DNA of 29,000 bases from Owenia fusiformis. Its lineage: Eukaryota; Annelida; Polychaeta; Sabellida; Oweniidae. Where the stretch lies: the NCBI GenBank assembly GCA_903813345.2, contig CAIIXF020000105.1, forward strand, positions 1-29,000, written 5' to 3'. A program made the translations under genes and the position numbers. Of the stretch, positions 1-9,745 are shown in pieces. A model generated the notes under the pieces. That model saw nothing but the letters and a program-made list of their open reading frames with translations, was not told where the DNA came from and did not search any database. The first letter of the stretch is position 1, and each line of letters opens with the position of its first letter.

Positions 1-1
1 A

Positions 2-814
2 GCCATATACATTTTATCTCTTCTACAAGACGGGTCTTCTATTCATGTAATGAATTCAGTCAAATTTGGAATTAGTTGGGCACATAGATCTGCGGGTTAT
101 GAAGACCCTTGTCACAATGATATAGTTTCAAACATTTTAGAAGCCGCCAAAAGGCAAGTCAGCAAGCCTGTGAATAAGAAAGAACCCTTTACACCTGAAA
201 TATTGGCGCAGCTTGTAAATTACCTCAACGAGCATTTCAGTTTGAAACTCTTAAGAGATGTAACTTTGTGTATAATTGTGTACGCTGGATTCCTGCGTTA
301 CGATGAATTATCAAGCATTAAATATGAGGACATTGATTTTCAAGAACAATTTTTTAGCATACAAATACCGTCATCTAAGACTGACAAATACAGAGACGGT
401 TCTACAGTGGTCATCGCAAAAACTGGGAATGTTACATGACCATACAATATTTTCCAAAAATTCATCAAACTTTCCAAGGGCAGTTGCGAAATTGAAATAA
501 AAAATACAGATCATGTTTTTAAGGGAGTTTCTCTGAAAAAGGGCAATTATGTTATCAGGGTTTCTAACAGAAAATTATCTTATACAAGGGTAAGAGAAAT
601 CGTAAAGGATTGTTTGGTATTAATAGGTGTAGATCCGAAATCATTCGGAGTACATTCTTTGAGGTCAGGGGGAGCAACAGCTGCAGCAAATAATGCTGTA
701 CCTGACAGAAACTTTAAACGTCACGGGAGGTGGAAAAGCGAATCCGCAAAGGACGGTTATATCAAAGACTCATTAATAGACAGGTTAGGTGTTAGCATGA
801 ACATCGGTATTTAA
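2..814 (+). pseudogene. Tyrosine recombinase of a Ngaro/DIRS-like element, one in-frame stop
   Basis: One reading frame runs from the window edge to the TAA after position 811, broken only by a TGA at 437-439; the same frame is open on both sides. It reads as an integrase-type tyrosine recombinase, which would join circular element DNA to the genome. Counting from the ATG at 50, the first catalytic Arg is R83 in GFLRYDELSSI, followed by a likely beta-hairpin Lys in SSKTDKYRDG. After the stop come HSLRSGGATAAA (His-x-x-Arg), HGRW (His) and DGYIKDS (Tyr), so the R-K-H-R-H-Y set is present. The N-terminal core-binding part is cut by the window. The split direct repeat just downstream favours a Ngaro-type retroelement over a Crypton; no RT is visible to prove it. 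The single TGA suggests recent decay or a sequencing error. Confidence 0.85.
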
Positions 815-885
815 TGACAATCATTGTAAATTTTATTTAAAATAAATTAGCAATTTCAATGGCCCGTTCTTTAGATTTCATTTTG

Positions 886-954
886 AAGTGGCAGAGCTCA
901 CTTCCTTTCATATTGTAATTCGTATCTTCTGTTGCATCGAGCAAAGTTAAGAAT
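886..954. repeat. Split direct repeat, copy B1
   Basis: A stretch beginning AAGTGGCAGAGCTCACTTCC starts 72 bases after the recombinase stop. It is repeated in the same orientation at 1550-1618: the first 62 bases are identical, and after one mismatch six more bases match. In Ngaro-type retroelements the order after the last ORF is B1-A2-B2, and this is the expected place for B1. Confidence 0.8.
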
Positions 955-1549
955 TCACATTTATTTGCGTTTGAGCAAAGCGACATTAGCAAATAAATGA
1001 TTTCTTTGTGCGTTGCGTAAATGGAACAGTTTGTTGTGTAGGGATAAGAGGTGATTGGTCGATGCTAGCTTAGCGAGTGAGTGATACGGTTCGAAGGATA
1101 GAGCGTCGGTTGTATAGTCATTTTGAGTTCTTGCCACGACATAAACACACAACATATTTTTAAACACAATATAAAATTTGTAATTTGTATCGTTAGACTT
1201 TTGATCTTTAATTGATTGTTTATTTTTGTCAAGTTGAGAAACATTTACTTTATTAACGTTATTGTATCAGGGTACAAGTGTATTTTATAATTCTAACATT
1301 TACATGTCTTTGATCGATCGCGTACCTTTTCCTCATTTGTTTGGGGTTTTTAATGGCCGGGATCGATCAATTTCGCTAAATGTAATATTTAAGCCTTAAT
1401 GATCTCGCTTAACGGTCTAGCTCTTTCATGTATTTAAGACTTTTTCAAAATAACATATTGTAGACAACATTATTGAGCCATTGTGACCAATGTTTGTACA
1501 TCACGTATATTGTACCATGTTCGTAACACCATGATTCTTCAATAAACGA

Positions 1550-1618
1550 AAGTGGCAGAGCTCACTTCCTTTCATATTGTAATTCGTATCTTCTGTTGCA
1601 TCGAGCAAAGTAAAGAAT
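1550..1618. repeat. Split direct repeat, copy B2; probable right end of the element
   Basis: Second copy of the repeat at 886-954. The 595 bases between the copies (955-1549) would be the A2 segment and should match an A1 segment at the left end of the element, outside the window. An AATAAA lies just before this copy (1541-1546). Nothing in 955-1549 looks coding. Confidence 0.75.
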
Positions 1619-1729
1619 GAGGTTTAATAATATGTTTGATTGATTTGGTTTTTCAGACATTACAATTTTCAATATTTTCTAAGTCGATATCCGGACTCAT
1701 TCCTGGACTCATCCTTTTATATTCTGATA

Positions 1730-2330
1730 CCTAATGACAATGTAGCTCTGTCTGAATTTCAAAATGGCCACCATTTTTCGTAAAAGAACGTAATCTTTGT
1801 TAATTCAAATGCCAATTGACAGATTTGTTTCAGATTTTATATGTTGATGCCAAGAAGGAATATTCAAGATCGTGATTAAATTAAAGTGGCTACAATTTTT
1901 GTTAAAAAACTTAATCTTTGATAACTCAAATATCAGTGGATGGGTTTGGTTAAAATTTTTATTCAGATGCCTAGGGACAAAGGAAATCTGGTTGATAGGA
2001 AATTTTCAAGATGACAGCTGAAATCCCGCCATTTTCATAAAAAACTGTTATCTTTGATTAATTAAATACCAATGGATGTTCGGTTCAAATCTTATATGCT
2101 GATACTAAGAGATAAAGGAGGTTTTCTCAAGAAGATATTTTCAAGATGGCTACTGTATATCAAAATGACTGCCATTTTTCATTAAAAATGTGATCTTCGA
2201 TAACTCGAATACTAGTCCATAGTTTTGGTTCAAATTTAATATGCTGCTACCTAGGGACAAAGGAACTCTGCTCAAGAAAAAAATTCAAGATGGACACTTA
2301 TTATCAAAATATGTTTTGCTTGATGGGATT
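1730..2330. repeat. Diverged tandem array, units about 121-143 bp
   Basis: About four or five degenerate units share a Watson-Crick palindromic ATGGCCxCCATTTT-like core, then TAATCTTTGATAACTCAAAT, a GGTTCAAATTTTA segment and GATGCCTAGGGACAAAGGA. The TAATCT-like element recurs at about 1791, 1912, 2048 and 2191. The same family forms a second array at 21862-22345. No coding potential is seen. Confidence 0.75.
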
Positions 2331-2437
2331 TGCTTCTCCTTTTAGTTGCTGTTTTTCTAGTTTTACTTTGATTTCAAATTTCTCCTTATGTAAGTGGAAA
2401 TTATGGCTGTGAACAATCATCAGATTGATACTATTAA

Positions 2438-2878
2438 CAAAGGGTCTAGTGCACTTTCCATTATAATGTCACCATGAACAAAATGAATCATTTTAGGTGT
2501 AACATAAAGAATACTTGTCACATAATACTGTGGAAAATATTTAAGCGTTTGGACCCACATGGGCTGAGATTGAGGTCATTAAGTTCAGCAAGGGTGTATT
2601 GACTTGCCATTGGATGTGCTCCATTGACTTAACATGTGGATGTCATCAGATTCCAATGGAGGCCATTGGTTCTATTGATTTTCACAAAAATACCTAAAAT
2701 ACGCTATGACCTGAATCGATTGCAAATACATTCAACAATGCAGTGCTAAATATAGGTCAACAAGATACTAGTGTACATATAAATGTAATAATAAAAGCAG
2801 TATATTTATTTTGAAAAATCAGATGAAATTATTTTTGTTCATGGGGAGATCATAATGGAGGGTGCACTAGATCCTTTG
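2438..2878. mobile_element. Small inverted-repeat (MITE-like) element, possibly TTAA-flanked
   Basis: Inverted repeats of about 55 bases bound a 441-bp non-coding segment: left CAAAGGGTCTAGTGCACTTT, right (reverse complement) CAAAGGATCTAGTGCACCCT, continuing through CCATTAT and CCATGAACAAAA. The flanks are TTAA on the left and TTGA on the right, so a decayed TTAA target duplication is possible. Superfamily unassigned. Confidence 0.6.
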
Positions 2879-2959
2879 TTGAAGCCCCCCAACGTTGGTA
2901 AGGTGATAGACAAACTTGTTTTATAACACAAAAACACCAGAGGGGTTATTCTAATTGTG

Positions 2960-2969
2960 CTTTTGGAAG
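2960..2969. repeat. Target-site duplication, left copy
   Basis: CTTTTGGAAG, identical to 5201-5210, immediately outside the long-TIR element. Confidence 0.8.
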
Positions 2970-5200
2970 GGAATGTACTAAAAACCCTTCGACCCTGCGA
3001 CCTACGACTTACAGCGTGTCAAGAATTTTTGAAACATATTTTTATAAAAACCCTTCGACCTTCTATTTTCTATCTTTCTTTCTGTTCGATCAACAATAAG
3101 TACAGTTATACAAGAAATGTAAACGAAGTGAAAATATTCCCAAAAATTTTTCGAAAGGCATGTCATTTCCGGAAGTTATGATACGTTATATTACCGAACA
3201 TGCGTGAAAATGGAACGTTTGTTCGTTCATTTTACGAGAGCTAAATAAAATGCGAACATCCAAGCATCAGGTATGACTCCACCATTGTTTGGTGTTTTAC
3301 TGCTTGCCACAATCAACCTCACTGCCAGGATATCAAACAAGGCCCATTTTCCATCAAACTTGGCCCAACTACTATCAGGCGGATGTCCTTGAAAAATCAA
3401 GTTGACATGGTTACCAAAACCTAATAGTTGCCATGGCAACCATAGAAATGGGCTAAAAAAGATAGCAAAAAAGCACCCAAACCCACCATAATGGCACTAA
3501 TTTATAAAATATTTCTAGATATACAAATTTTCTGAAACTTTGATATCATCTAGAACACTTGTCAAAAAATTTGGGGGTAGGTTTACCACTTCGATTTTTT
3601 TCTAGGCTTGGTCAAAGTAAAACTACGAAAAAGCACTAATTTTACTTTTTAATCACCTATTATCGCCCAAATGGCTATTATATTTTTTCAAGGTCAAGGT
3701 CGCCATGCTAAAAGTTGAATTACGGAGATAAATCTGCTCTTCAGACAATGTTTGATAGCTTTTCTTCACCACAAAACAAAGATCTTTGCGCTGGTATGCC
3801 AATTTCCATGAGATAATGTACGGGAAGGAGGAACTGTGTCTTTAATAAATGTCATCAAAACTTTATGCCAACACGTGAAAAGGCCATTTTCGCACTACTT
3901 TTGGTGTAATAATGCCATCGAACAAACATTCCAATTCACCCATGTTCGGTAATATAAGGTGTTATTACGGTAAATACCACTTCCTGGTGTTTTTTAAAAC
4001 TTTAAAAACGAAGCTATGCCAACTTCAAGGGTGTGTATAGTAGGTTTAAGTGTATGTACTGTGGGCATTTGAGGTATGTATGTAAAGCAGGGGCCAAGTT
4101 CTTTTTAAATGTGCCATTTTTAGAAAAAAATCTCAAGAATATGGTCCCGTAAACAGGAACTACTTTATTCGTTAATTTTCATCGGTGAAGCAGAGATTTT
4201 ACCTAAAAATAAGTCCCTATGTTGGCGTAGTGATATTTAAAAATCGAGACCCAAACCCTATGTTAAATATAGTGTCGAGATGAAGGTTATGTATAGGGGA
4301 TTGCAGAAATATAGTCATTGTATGGGCTAATTCGTTCGAAAATGGCGATATGTACCCCAGAAGGTGTGAGTACCGTAATCCAACACCAAATTCGAAAATT
4401 CAGAACAATACTTTACACATATGGCGTTCGTGATCAACTATAAAACGCTTACCCCCCATAGTGTTAGATATCAAAATGTACCTGTTCATATAGGGGTTCG
4501 ATTGATCTACATCAAATTATAGGGAGTCTGGTTACTTTTTGAGATATCAGCGTCCATTTATTGTAACTCACGTTTGCTACCATTTCCTCAATTCTGAGAT
4601 GACAGGCAACGCGTAGTAAACATGCTCACGCCGGAACTATATTTTGACCTACATCGCTATTTTCGTAATTTAAATGAAAGTTAAAATCCTCCTCTATATT
4701 TTGATACAAAATAGTGGCATACTAGGTACCCTAGAAGTCAACTATGGCGTTATTTAGTACAAAACCACAAGTTTTTAAATGGACTATATAGGGGTCATAC
4801 CTTTTGGCGGATGGATATGGAACCTCATACCAGAACTTGAATTTTGTGATTTTTTTCAATATTTTTCAATGATTTACAGTAGTGACACCCTAACGTATCA
4901 TAACTTCCGGAATGACATGCCTTTCGGCACTTCATTTACATTTCTTGTATAACTGTACTTATTGTTGATCGGACGGAAAGATAAGCTGATGTAGTTACAC
5001 TAGAGTTCGTTTACTACCATTTGGAAGGCACGTGAGGGTCCCATTCATCAGGTAACACTCATATGTCGAAGTTATGTTCTTGCTATTTTCTCTAAATCAG
5101 AGGTCGAAGGGTTTTTCAATAAAATATATTCCAAAAATTCTTGACACCCAGTAAGTCGTAGGGTCGAAGGGTCGTAGGTCGAAGGGTTTTTAGTACATTC
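2970..5200. mobile_element. Long-TIR non-autonomous DNA transposon, Mutator-like, with 10-bp target duplication
   Basis: Both ends begin GAATGTACTAAAAACCCTTC and continue as inverted arms for over 200 bases. The arms share CTACGACTTAC, GTGTCAAGAATTTTTG, a second AACCCTTCGACC, and a block running from GATCAACAATAAGTACAGTT to CCGGAAGTTATGATACGTTA. The left arm lies at about 2970-3188 and resumes after 3957; the right arm is about 4868-5200. The 10-mer CTTTTGGAAG occurs directly outside both ends (2960-2969 and 5201-5210). Long TIRs with a 9-11 bp duplication point to the Mutator superfamily, though no transposase remains. The interior 3957-4867 holds no convincing ORF. The left arm is interrupted by another element, and the right arm has about 120 bases absent from the left. 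Confidence 0.8.
3189..3954. mobile_element. TA-flanked 766-bp MITE nested in the left arm of the long-TIR element
   Basis: Terminal inverted repeats of about 37 bases: left TATTACCGAACATGCGTGAA, right (reverse complement) TATTACCGAACATGGGTGAA, both continuing to GTTTGTTCG. The dinucleotide TA sits outside each end (3187-3188 and 3955-3956). The undisturbed right arm of the outer element reads GATACGTTAGGGTGT, and here the same sequence is split at the TA. This fits a Tc1/mariner-type insertion. No transposase is seen inside. Confidence 0.75.
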
Positions 5201-5210
5201 CTTTTGGAAG
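5201..5210. repeat. Target-site duplication, right copy
   Basis: CTTTTGGAAG, identical to 2960-2969. Confidence 0.8.
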
Positions 5211-5353
5211 ACCTGATCTCTTTAACTCAACAATATCATTATCTTTAATCTCTGAATAGCATTAAACTTCAAAAGAAGTAAAGGTTACATAACAATGATT
5301 AAAGATGTCACCAATCAGAAAAGAATGTGACCACAATGCTGATTTAAACTTAC

Positions 5354-5527
5354 CACATTTTTGTGAGTATTTCTCAGGATTATTGATCTCTTCATTTACT
5401 TCGGGTTTCAGCTCTTCAGTTTCAGAACTTTCTGAACAGAAAATATTTTCAATGAATTTTATTTTGATGTCTACAGGCATCTGAATTTGATTGTCTCCAT
5501 ATTTTCTTAATTTGCTAGGCTGCAACA
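5354..5527 (-). CDS. Internal exon e of the phase-1 host gene (acidic module)
   Basis: The exon is 174 nt with an acceptor GTTTTCAG and a donor G|GTAAGT. It starts two bases into a codon and ends one base into the next (phase 1-1), like the four exons upstream of it. The open frame encodes 57 complete residues. It opens LQPSKLRKYGDNQIQMPVDI, then turns acidic (SESSETEELKPEVNEEINN) and ends KYSQKC. Two cysteines are present. There is no signal peptide or membrane segment, and I recognise no family. It is the most downstream exon found; it ends in a donor, so the gene should continue beyond the left edge or have lost its end to the transposons at 1-5210. Intronic sequence to the next exon upstream is 5528-7303. 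Confidence 0.65.
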
Positions 5528-6278
5528 CTGAAAACAAAGCAACAATATCAAAGGCATGTGGAATGGGTTTTCAACTCAAGATTTGATCTTTAACCAGAAA
5601 CAGAGCAGCAAACAAAATGCCGAAGTAGCAAACTTTGAAACAATGTAGCTTTTTTAATATAAAGTTTTGTCAAATAAAATTTGATGAGTAAGTCCAGAAT
5701 TAAATTATCTTTCAAATGAGGTATGACACGATATGTAACATTAAGGACTTTTTGCTGTAGAGGGAGGTGCTGTTGTTTATTATCATCCTGTAGTTTAAAG
5801 AAAATTTTCTCAGGATTCTGAATCTGAAAATCTAATTGAAATTCGACTTCCATTTCAGGAGTTATCATCTTTGAAAATCTCGAAAAAAACGATATGATGA
5901 TATCCCCATGTTAAGTCAATGGGACCAATGAAAATATATGGATTGAAAAATGCTATATACAGACTGGATTTATATAAAATTAGAGGAAGACTACAATAGT
6001 TAGAGGACCAATAAAGTGGTCAAGATTAAAATCTAGGTCAAGTTTCTTCTTATTTTTACGATCCTGACACAACACTTAAATATTTCTTTTTGAAATTTAG
6101 TATACAGATAGCCAAGAGTATGATAAAACTTTTAGCCGTCAGAAAGTATTGTGACCCATTTTTGAGATATGGTGTCTGGAAAATAGGCCATGTTATTTTT
6201 TCAGAATTAACATAGCAGAGAAGCATCAAAATAAAGAGGTCACAGATTTTAGCCAAATCACAAGCAATCCAAGATATA
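5528..6278. other. Intron-like sequence, no recognisable gene
   Basis: AT-rich. Two minus-strand reading frames lie here, at 5590-5868 (Gln/Lys/Leu-rich) and 6056-6346 (hydrophobic). Neither has splice signals that keep the phase-1 pattern, and neither resembles a family I know. Confidence 0.4.
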
Positions 6279-7174
6279 CACTGCGTATCAAAAAAACACA
6301 ACAGATTGTTATCTCGGAATAATCCAAGATATACACTGCGTATCAAAAAAAACGCAACAGATTGTTATCTCGGAAAAGCACAAAACCATTGATAACAGCA
6401 TTATTTTATTCAATGCATCATAAACCCATGTGTCTCCTCTTTACAATGATATATCATTCATTGTAATTTGGTCATGGTTGGGCGAGTAATCATTCCATTT
6501 GCAAAAGCCAAATTAGTCCTCTTTGCAAAGGAATATCATTCATTCACAGGGAGTCATCTCTGGCCGAATAATTATTAATTTTGCAAAATGGGGCAAAATT
6601 CAGCTCAGACCCAAGTTTTAAACATTGCAAAAGTCAACAGGTGTGACAGGTATGGCATAGACAGTAAAGTGTTCATACTCATACTCTTGCAAGAATACAT
6701 CTTATACCCCTCCAAATTGCTGCCACTTCCTTGCACATGAAGATGCGATCATCTGTCCACGTCATGCATGGTTCAGCCCTGAGTCATCTGTGGGTTAAAG
6801 CAGAGAAAAGCAGCCCATGGGCAATTCTTACTCGAGGTTTTGCAATATCAGGTGGAGGAATTGTGAGCACAGATGCTCCGGAGATAGCTCAAAAAGGAAA
6901 AGTCACAACATTTCAAGTCAGGGGAACTTCCATTGGCACTTAGCCCTTGCACTGATTTTTATCAATATCTAAAACTTGGTGCAGAGCCGATTTTGACCTA
7001 CTGTGCAAATGGAAGGATTTCTCACCCAACCATTATCACATGTGAATGAATGACATATCATTGCAAAGAGGAGAAACGTGGCTTCATGATGCATTGAATG
7101 AAATTGATGTAGTCATCACTAGTTTTGTGATTTTACGAGATATCTACTTGTTGCATTTTTTTTGATGTGCCCTG
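6279..7174. mobile_element. Mariner-like MITE with a tandemly duplicated left terminus
   Basis: Inverted arms of about 150 bases: left TACACTGCGTATCAAAAAAA, right (reverse complement) TACAGGGCACATCAAAAAAA, each followed by GCAACA, TATCTCG, CACAAAAC and later CTCCTCTTTxCAATGATAT. TA flanks the right end (7175-7176) and the inner left end (6332-6333). A segment of about 55 bases including the left terminus is present twice in tandem (about 6268-6322 and 6323-6377), so the functional left end could be 6279 or 6334. The interior has no convincing transposase. Confidence 0.7.
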
Positions 7175-7303
7175 TACAAATGTCATTCATGTGCAATATA
7201 TAAATATATTTCTATATTTTATTGCACAATAGTCTTTTGATTTCTTATTTTTCAGGTTCAACTGCTTGCCTTTGAAGCAGTGTAACAGACTGTAGATACA
7301 TAC

Positions 7304-7423
7304 CTTTGTATTCATTCTGGATCTTACGTTTACGTGAGGCTCTTGTATTTTCTATTGCAATTTTAACTTCAATGGTCATCATTTCTATATTGTTGGTTTC
7401 ACTAAGTTTCTCATCCGTATTGA
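7304..7423 (-). CDS. Internal exon d of the phase-1 host gene (SRK module, paralogue of exon c)
   Basis: The exon is 120 nt, with acceptor TATTTTTTAG and donor G|GTATGT, phase 1-1. The 39 complete residues include DEKLSETNNIEMM, then NTRASRKRKIQNEYK. The basic run SRKRK could bind nucleic acid or act as a nuclear signal; that is inference. It aligns along its whole length with exon c (20213-20335): both share D-x-K-x-x-E-T, EM, NTRxSRK, I-x-NE and a terminal K, one codon apart in length, and the donor GTATGTATCT is conserved too. The pair therefore arose by exon or gene duplication. No known family assigned. Confidence 0.65.
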
Positions 7424-7503
7424 CTAAAAAATAAAATGTTAATACCATGAAGGCATGATTTACATTTACGTTACCTGTAGTGTCAATCTATCAGTTGCAC
7501 TAT

Positions 7504-7929
7504 CTAAAAATAAGAAGATAATAGGGTGTATAAATCAAACAGTGTATGCCATCATATGCCGTTTTATTTGAAAGACCAGGTATTATGGTATAGTAGCGAA
7601 TGATTTTAGACAGTCATATTTTTGACAATGAGTATTTTCTAATCATAAATTCAACATGTCTCATTGAAATAATATATTTTCCCCCTACTGGGATCCCAAG
7701 GATAATAAAATTATCAATTTGGCTCTCCTAAAAACCACACTATCTTTACTACTAATACTATGTTTTTCGAATTTAATCACACAAAAAAGTTCTTCTGCAC
7801 TATGTCATTAACTTCTGAAATGAGGAAGAGGATATAAATGTGAAAGTAAGTTCTTTAGGGAGATTAATATTATCTTCATTTTCAACCACTGGGCAAAATT
7901 GGTAATATTGGCGGTTTCTTTACACCTCT
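7504..7929. other. Intron-like sequence, nothing recognised
   Basis: AT-rich and non-coding. The stretch at about 7590-7650 weakly resembles 14850-14920 (GATTTTAGACxGTCATAT shared). Confidence 0.4.
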
Positions 7930-8622
7930 TGTTACGTTCGAAAATAACAGAAAGTAAAAACAGCAATTAAAGTATAACAATGTACAGTACTATATTTTTG
8001 AAAACTAAATGCGATAACAATAATATATAAAAGTCAATACATATGATATGTAGATGTAGATATAGATGTCCAATAAGTGATACGCCTGTCTCTTGATGTC
8101 GATAAATATCCTTGATGATCCTTGAGAATGTTCCAGATCACGAAGCGTTTGAATAATCGTTAATAGTTCTCCAATGTTTGTAATAATCCAATAATGTTTG
8201 TATCCAATAATGTTTGATGATAATCCACAAATGTTTAATGATAATCCAGAAATGTTTATGATAACCCATATATAGCGTGTGTTGTAATATATGTCCATAT
8301 AAAGTCCTCAGGTTGTATGTTTGTAGTGTTATAAATGTTCCCATAGTAGGTGTCCTATTAAATAATTTTGATGTTCCACTCTATTTAGTTCCTTTGAGAT
8401 GTACAGTTATCGATGACTTTAATTATCTGCCAATGAGAGTCACTGTGCTGTTCTTTTTATAATGTGAAAGAATAATTCAGAAATGAATCTTCTTAAATGG
8501 ACATCTTTAGTGACATGATTAAATTTTAATGAATGGTTATAATTTCTAGAACTCTCTAGAAGGTCAAGGGTTAATGAGTCATTCAGTTCAGTTTTGTTTA
8601 CTAGATACAGTGTATAATGTCA
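7930..8622 (-). repeat. 3' LTR
   Basis: About 693 bp, intact. It matches the upstream LTR base for base over long stretches, for example GTCCAATAAGTGATACGCCT and CTAGAACTCTCTAGAAGGTC, with scattered substitutions. The inner border abuts gag with no visible polypurine tract. Confidence 0.8.
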
Positions 8623-9745
8623 TAATAATTACAGGTGACATTTGATTTTGAACCTGAAGAATTTGATTGATCTGATTTTGAGCTAGAACTCTGTGATGAA
8701 TTAGACTGGTCTTTTGTTTTGTTTGATATATTTTATGATGAGGACTGATTTGATTTAGAGTCATATGAAGGTTTGTTACCCTGATAACCTCTAAAGTTAG
8801 GATTGCCCTTGATAAAACTACCCTTGTGAGTAAGAGCATAATCAGACAGGGTGGCAGCTTGACTTAAAGTTTCTACCTTGTATTCATCCATGGGCCATGG
8901 TTCATCTAAGTAAGTCCTAATGTGATATTGAACACAGTTTTTAAATCGTTCCATTAGCATAAGCTCTCTGAGCTTTTTAAACTCTTCAGATACATTTTTA
9001 AGACAAGCCACCTGTCAAAAAGCTGCTCTTGCTCTCGAGCAAACTCAACATGGGTTTGGTCACTCTCTTTGTGGGCACTTCTAAATTTTTGTCTGTAAGC
9101 TTCTGGCACTAGTTCATAAGCTTTAAGAATTGCATTTTTAACTAGGTCATAATCAGAGCATACTTCTGCTGAGAGGCAAATATTTCACTCGCTTTACCAA
9201 TTAATACACTCTGAAGCATTACTGGCCATGCTGATTTAGGCCAGTCTAGGCTCTGAGCGACTTTTTCAAAATGTGTAAAGTATTAATCAATATTTTTCTC
9301 CTGAAATTTAGGTACAAATTTGAGAAATTTTGAAGCGTCAAACCTATTTTCAAAATGTTGATGCATAGTAGCATGTTCATCAGTTTTGGATTTAGCTTCT
9401 ATTTTGAGCCCCTTTAATTCAATTTCTTGTAGCCTATTTCTCTTTCATTTTGCATTTCTAATTCCTTTTCTCTCAATTCTCTAATTTCTCTTTTTTTTGA
9501 ATTTCTAACTCTTTTTCACGCCTTTCATTTTCAAGCTCTTTTTCTCTTATTTCAAGCTCTTTAAGCCTAATAGGATCTACAGGGTCAACATGCTGGGCTG
9601 GCTCCATCGAAAGCTTTAATGCTTCCTTGGGCAGAATTTCTTCTGCTATCAAGTATTGGCTAAAAGGTTTTTAATTGTGCCTTTTCTGTAGGAAGCCTTA
9701 ACTGCCAAGCCAACATGTTTAGCCAGTGCCAGAAGATCAGTTTTT

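Noticed and set aside
961-1167. 68-codon minus frame in the A2 segment
   Set aside because: Lies in repeat sequence between the B1 and B2 copies, with no protein-like pattern.
5590-5868. 92-codon minus frame rich in Gln, Lys and Leu
   Set aside because: No acceptor/donor pair that suits the other exons, and no recognised family; AT-rich composition can explain it.
6731-6943. 70-codon plus frame inside the mariner-like MITE
   Set aside because: No transposase motifs and no support beyond being open.
7475-7503. Possible 29-nt microexon between TTATTTTTAG and GTAACG on the minus strand
   Set aside because: Good splice signals, but its length is not a multiple of three and it breaks the phase 1-1 pattern; too short to support.
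8005-8298. 97-codon minus frame (Ile/Tyr-rich) and its partner at 12438-12701
   Set aside because: Repeated because both lie in the LTRs; low-complexity AT-rich LTR sequence, not a gene.
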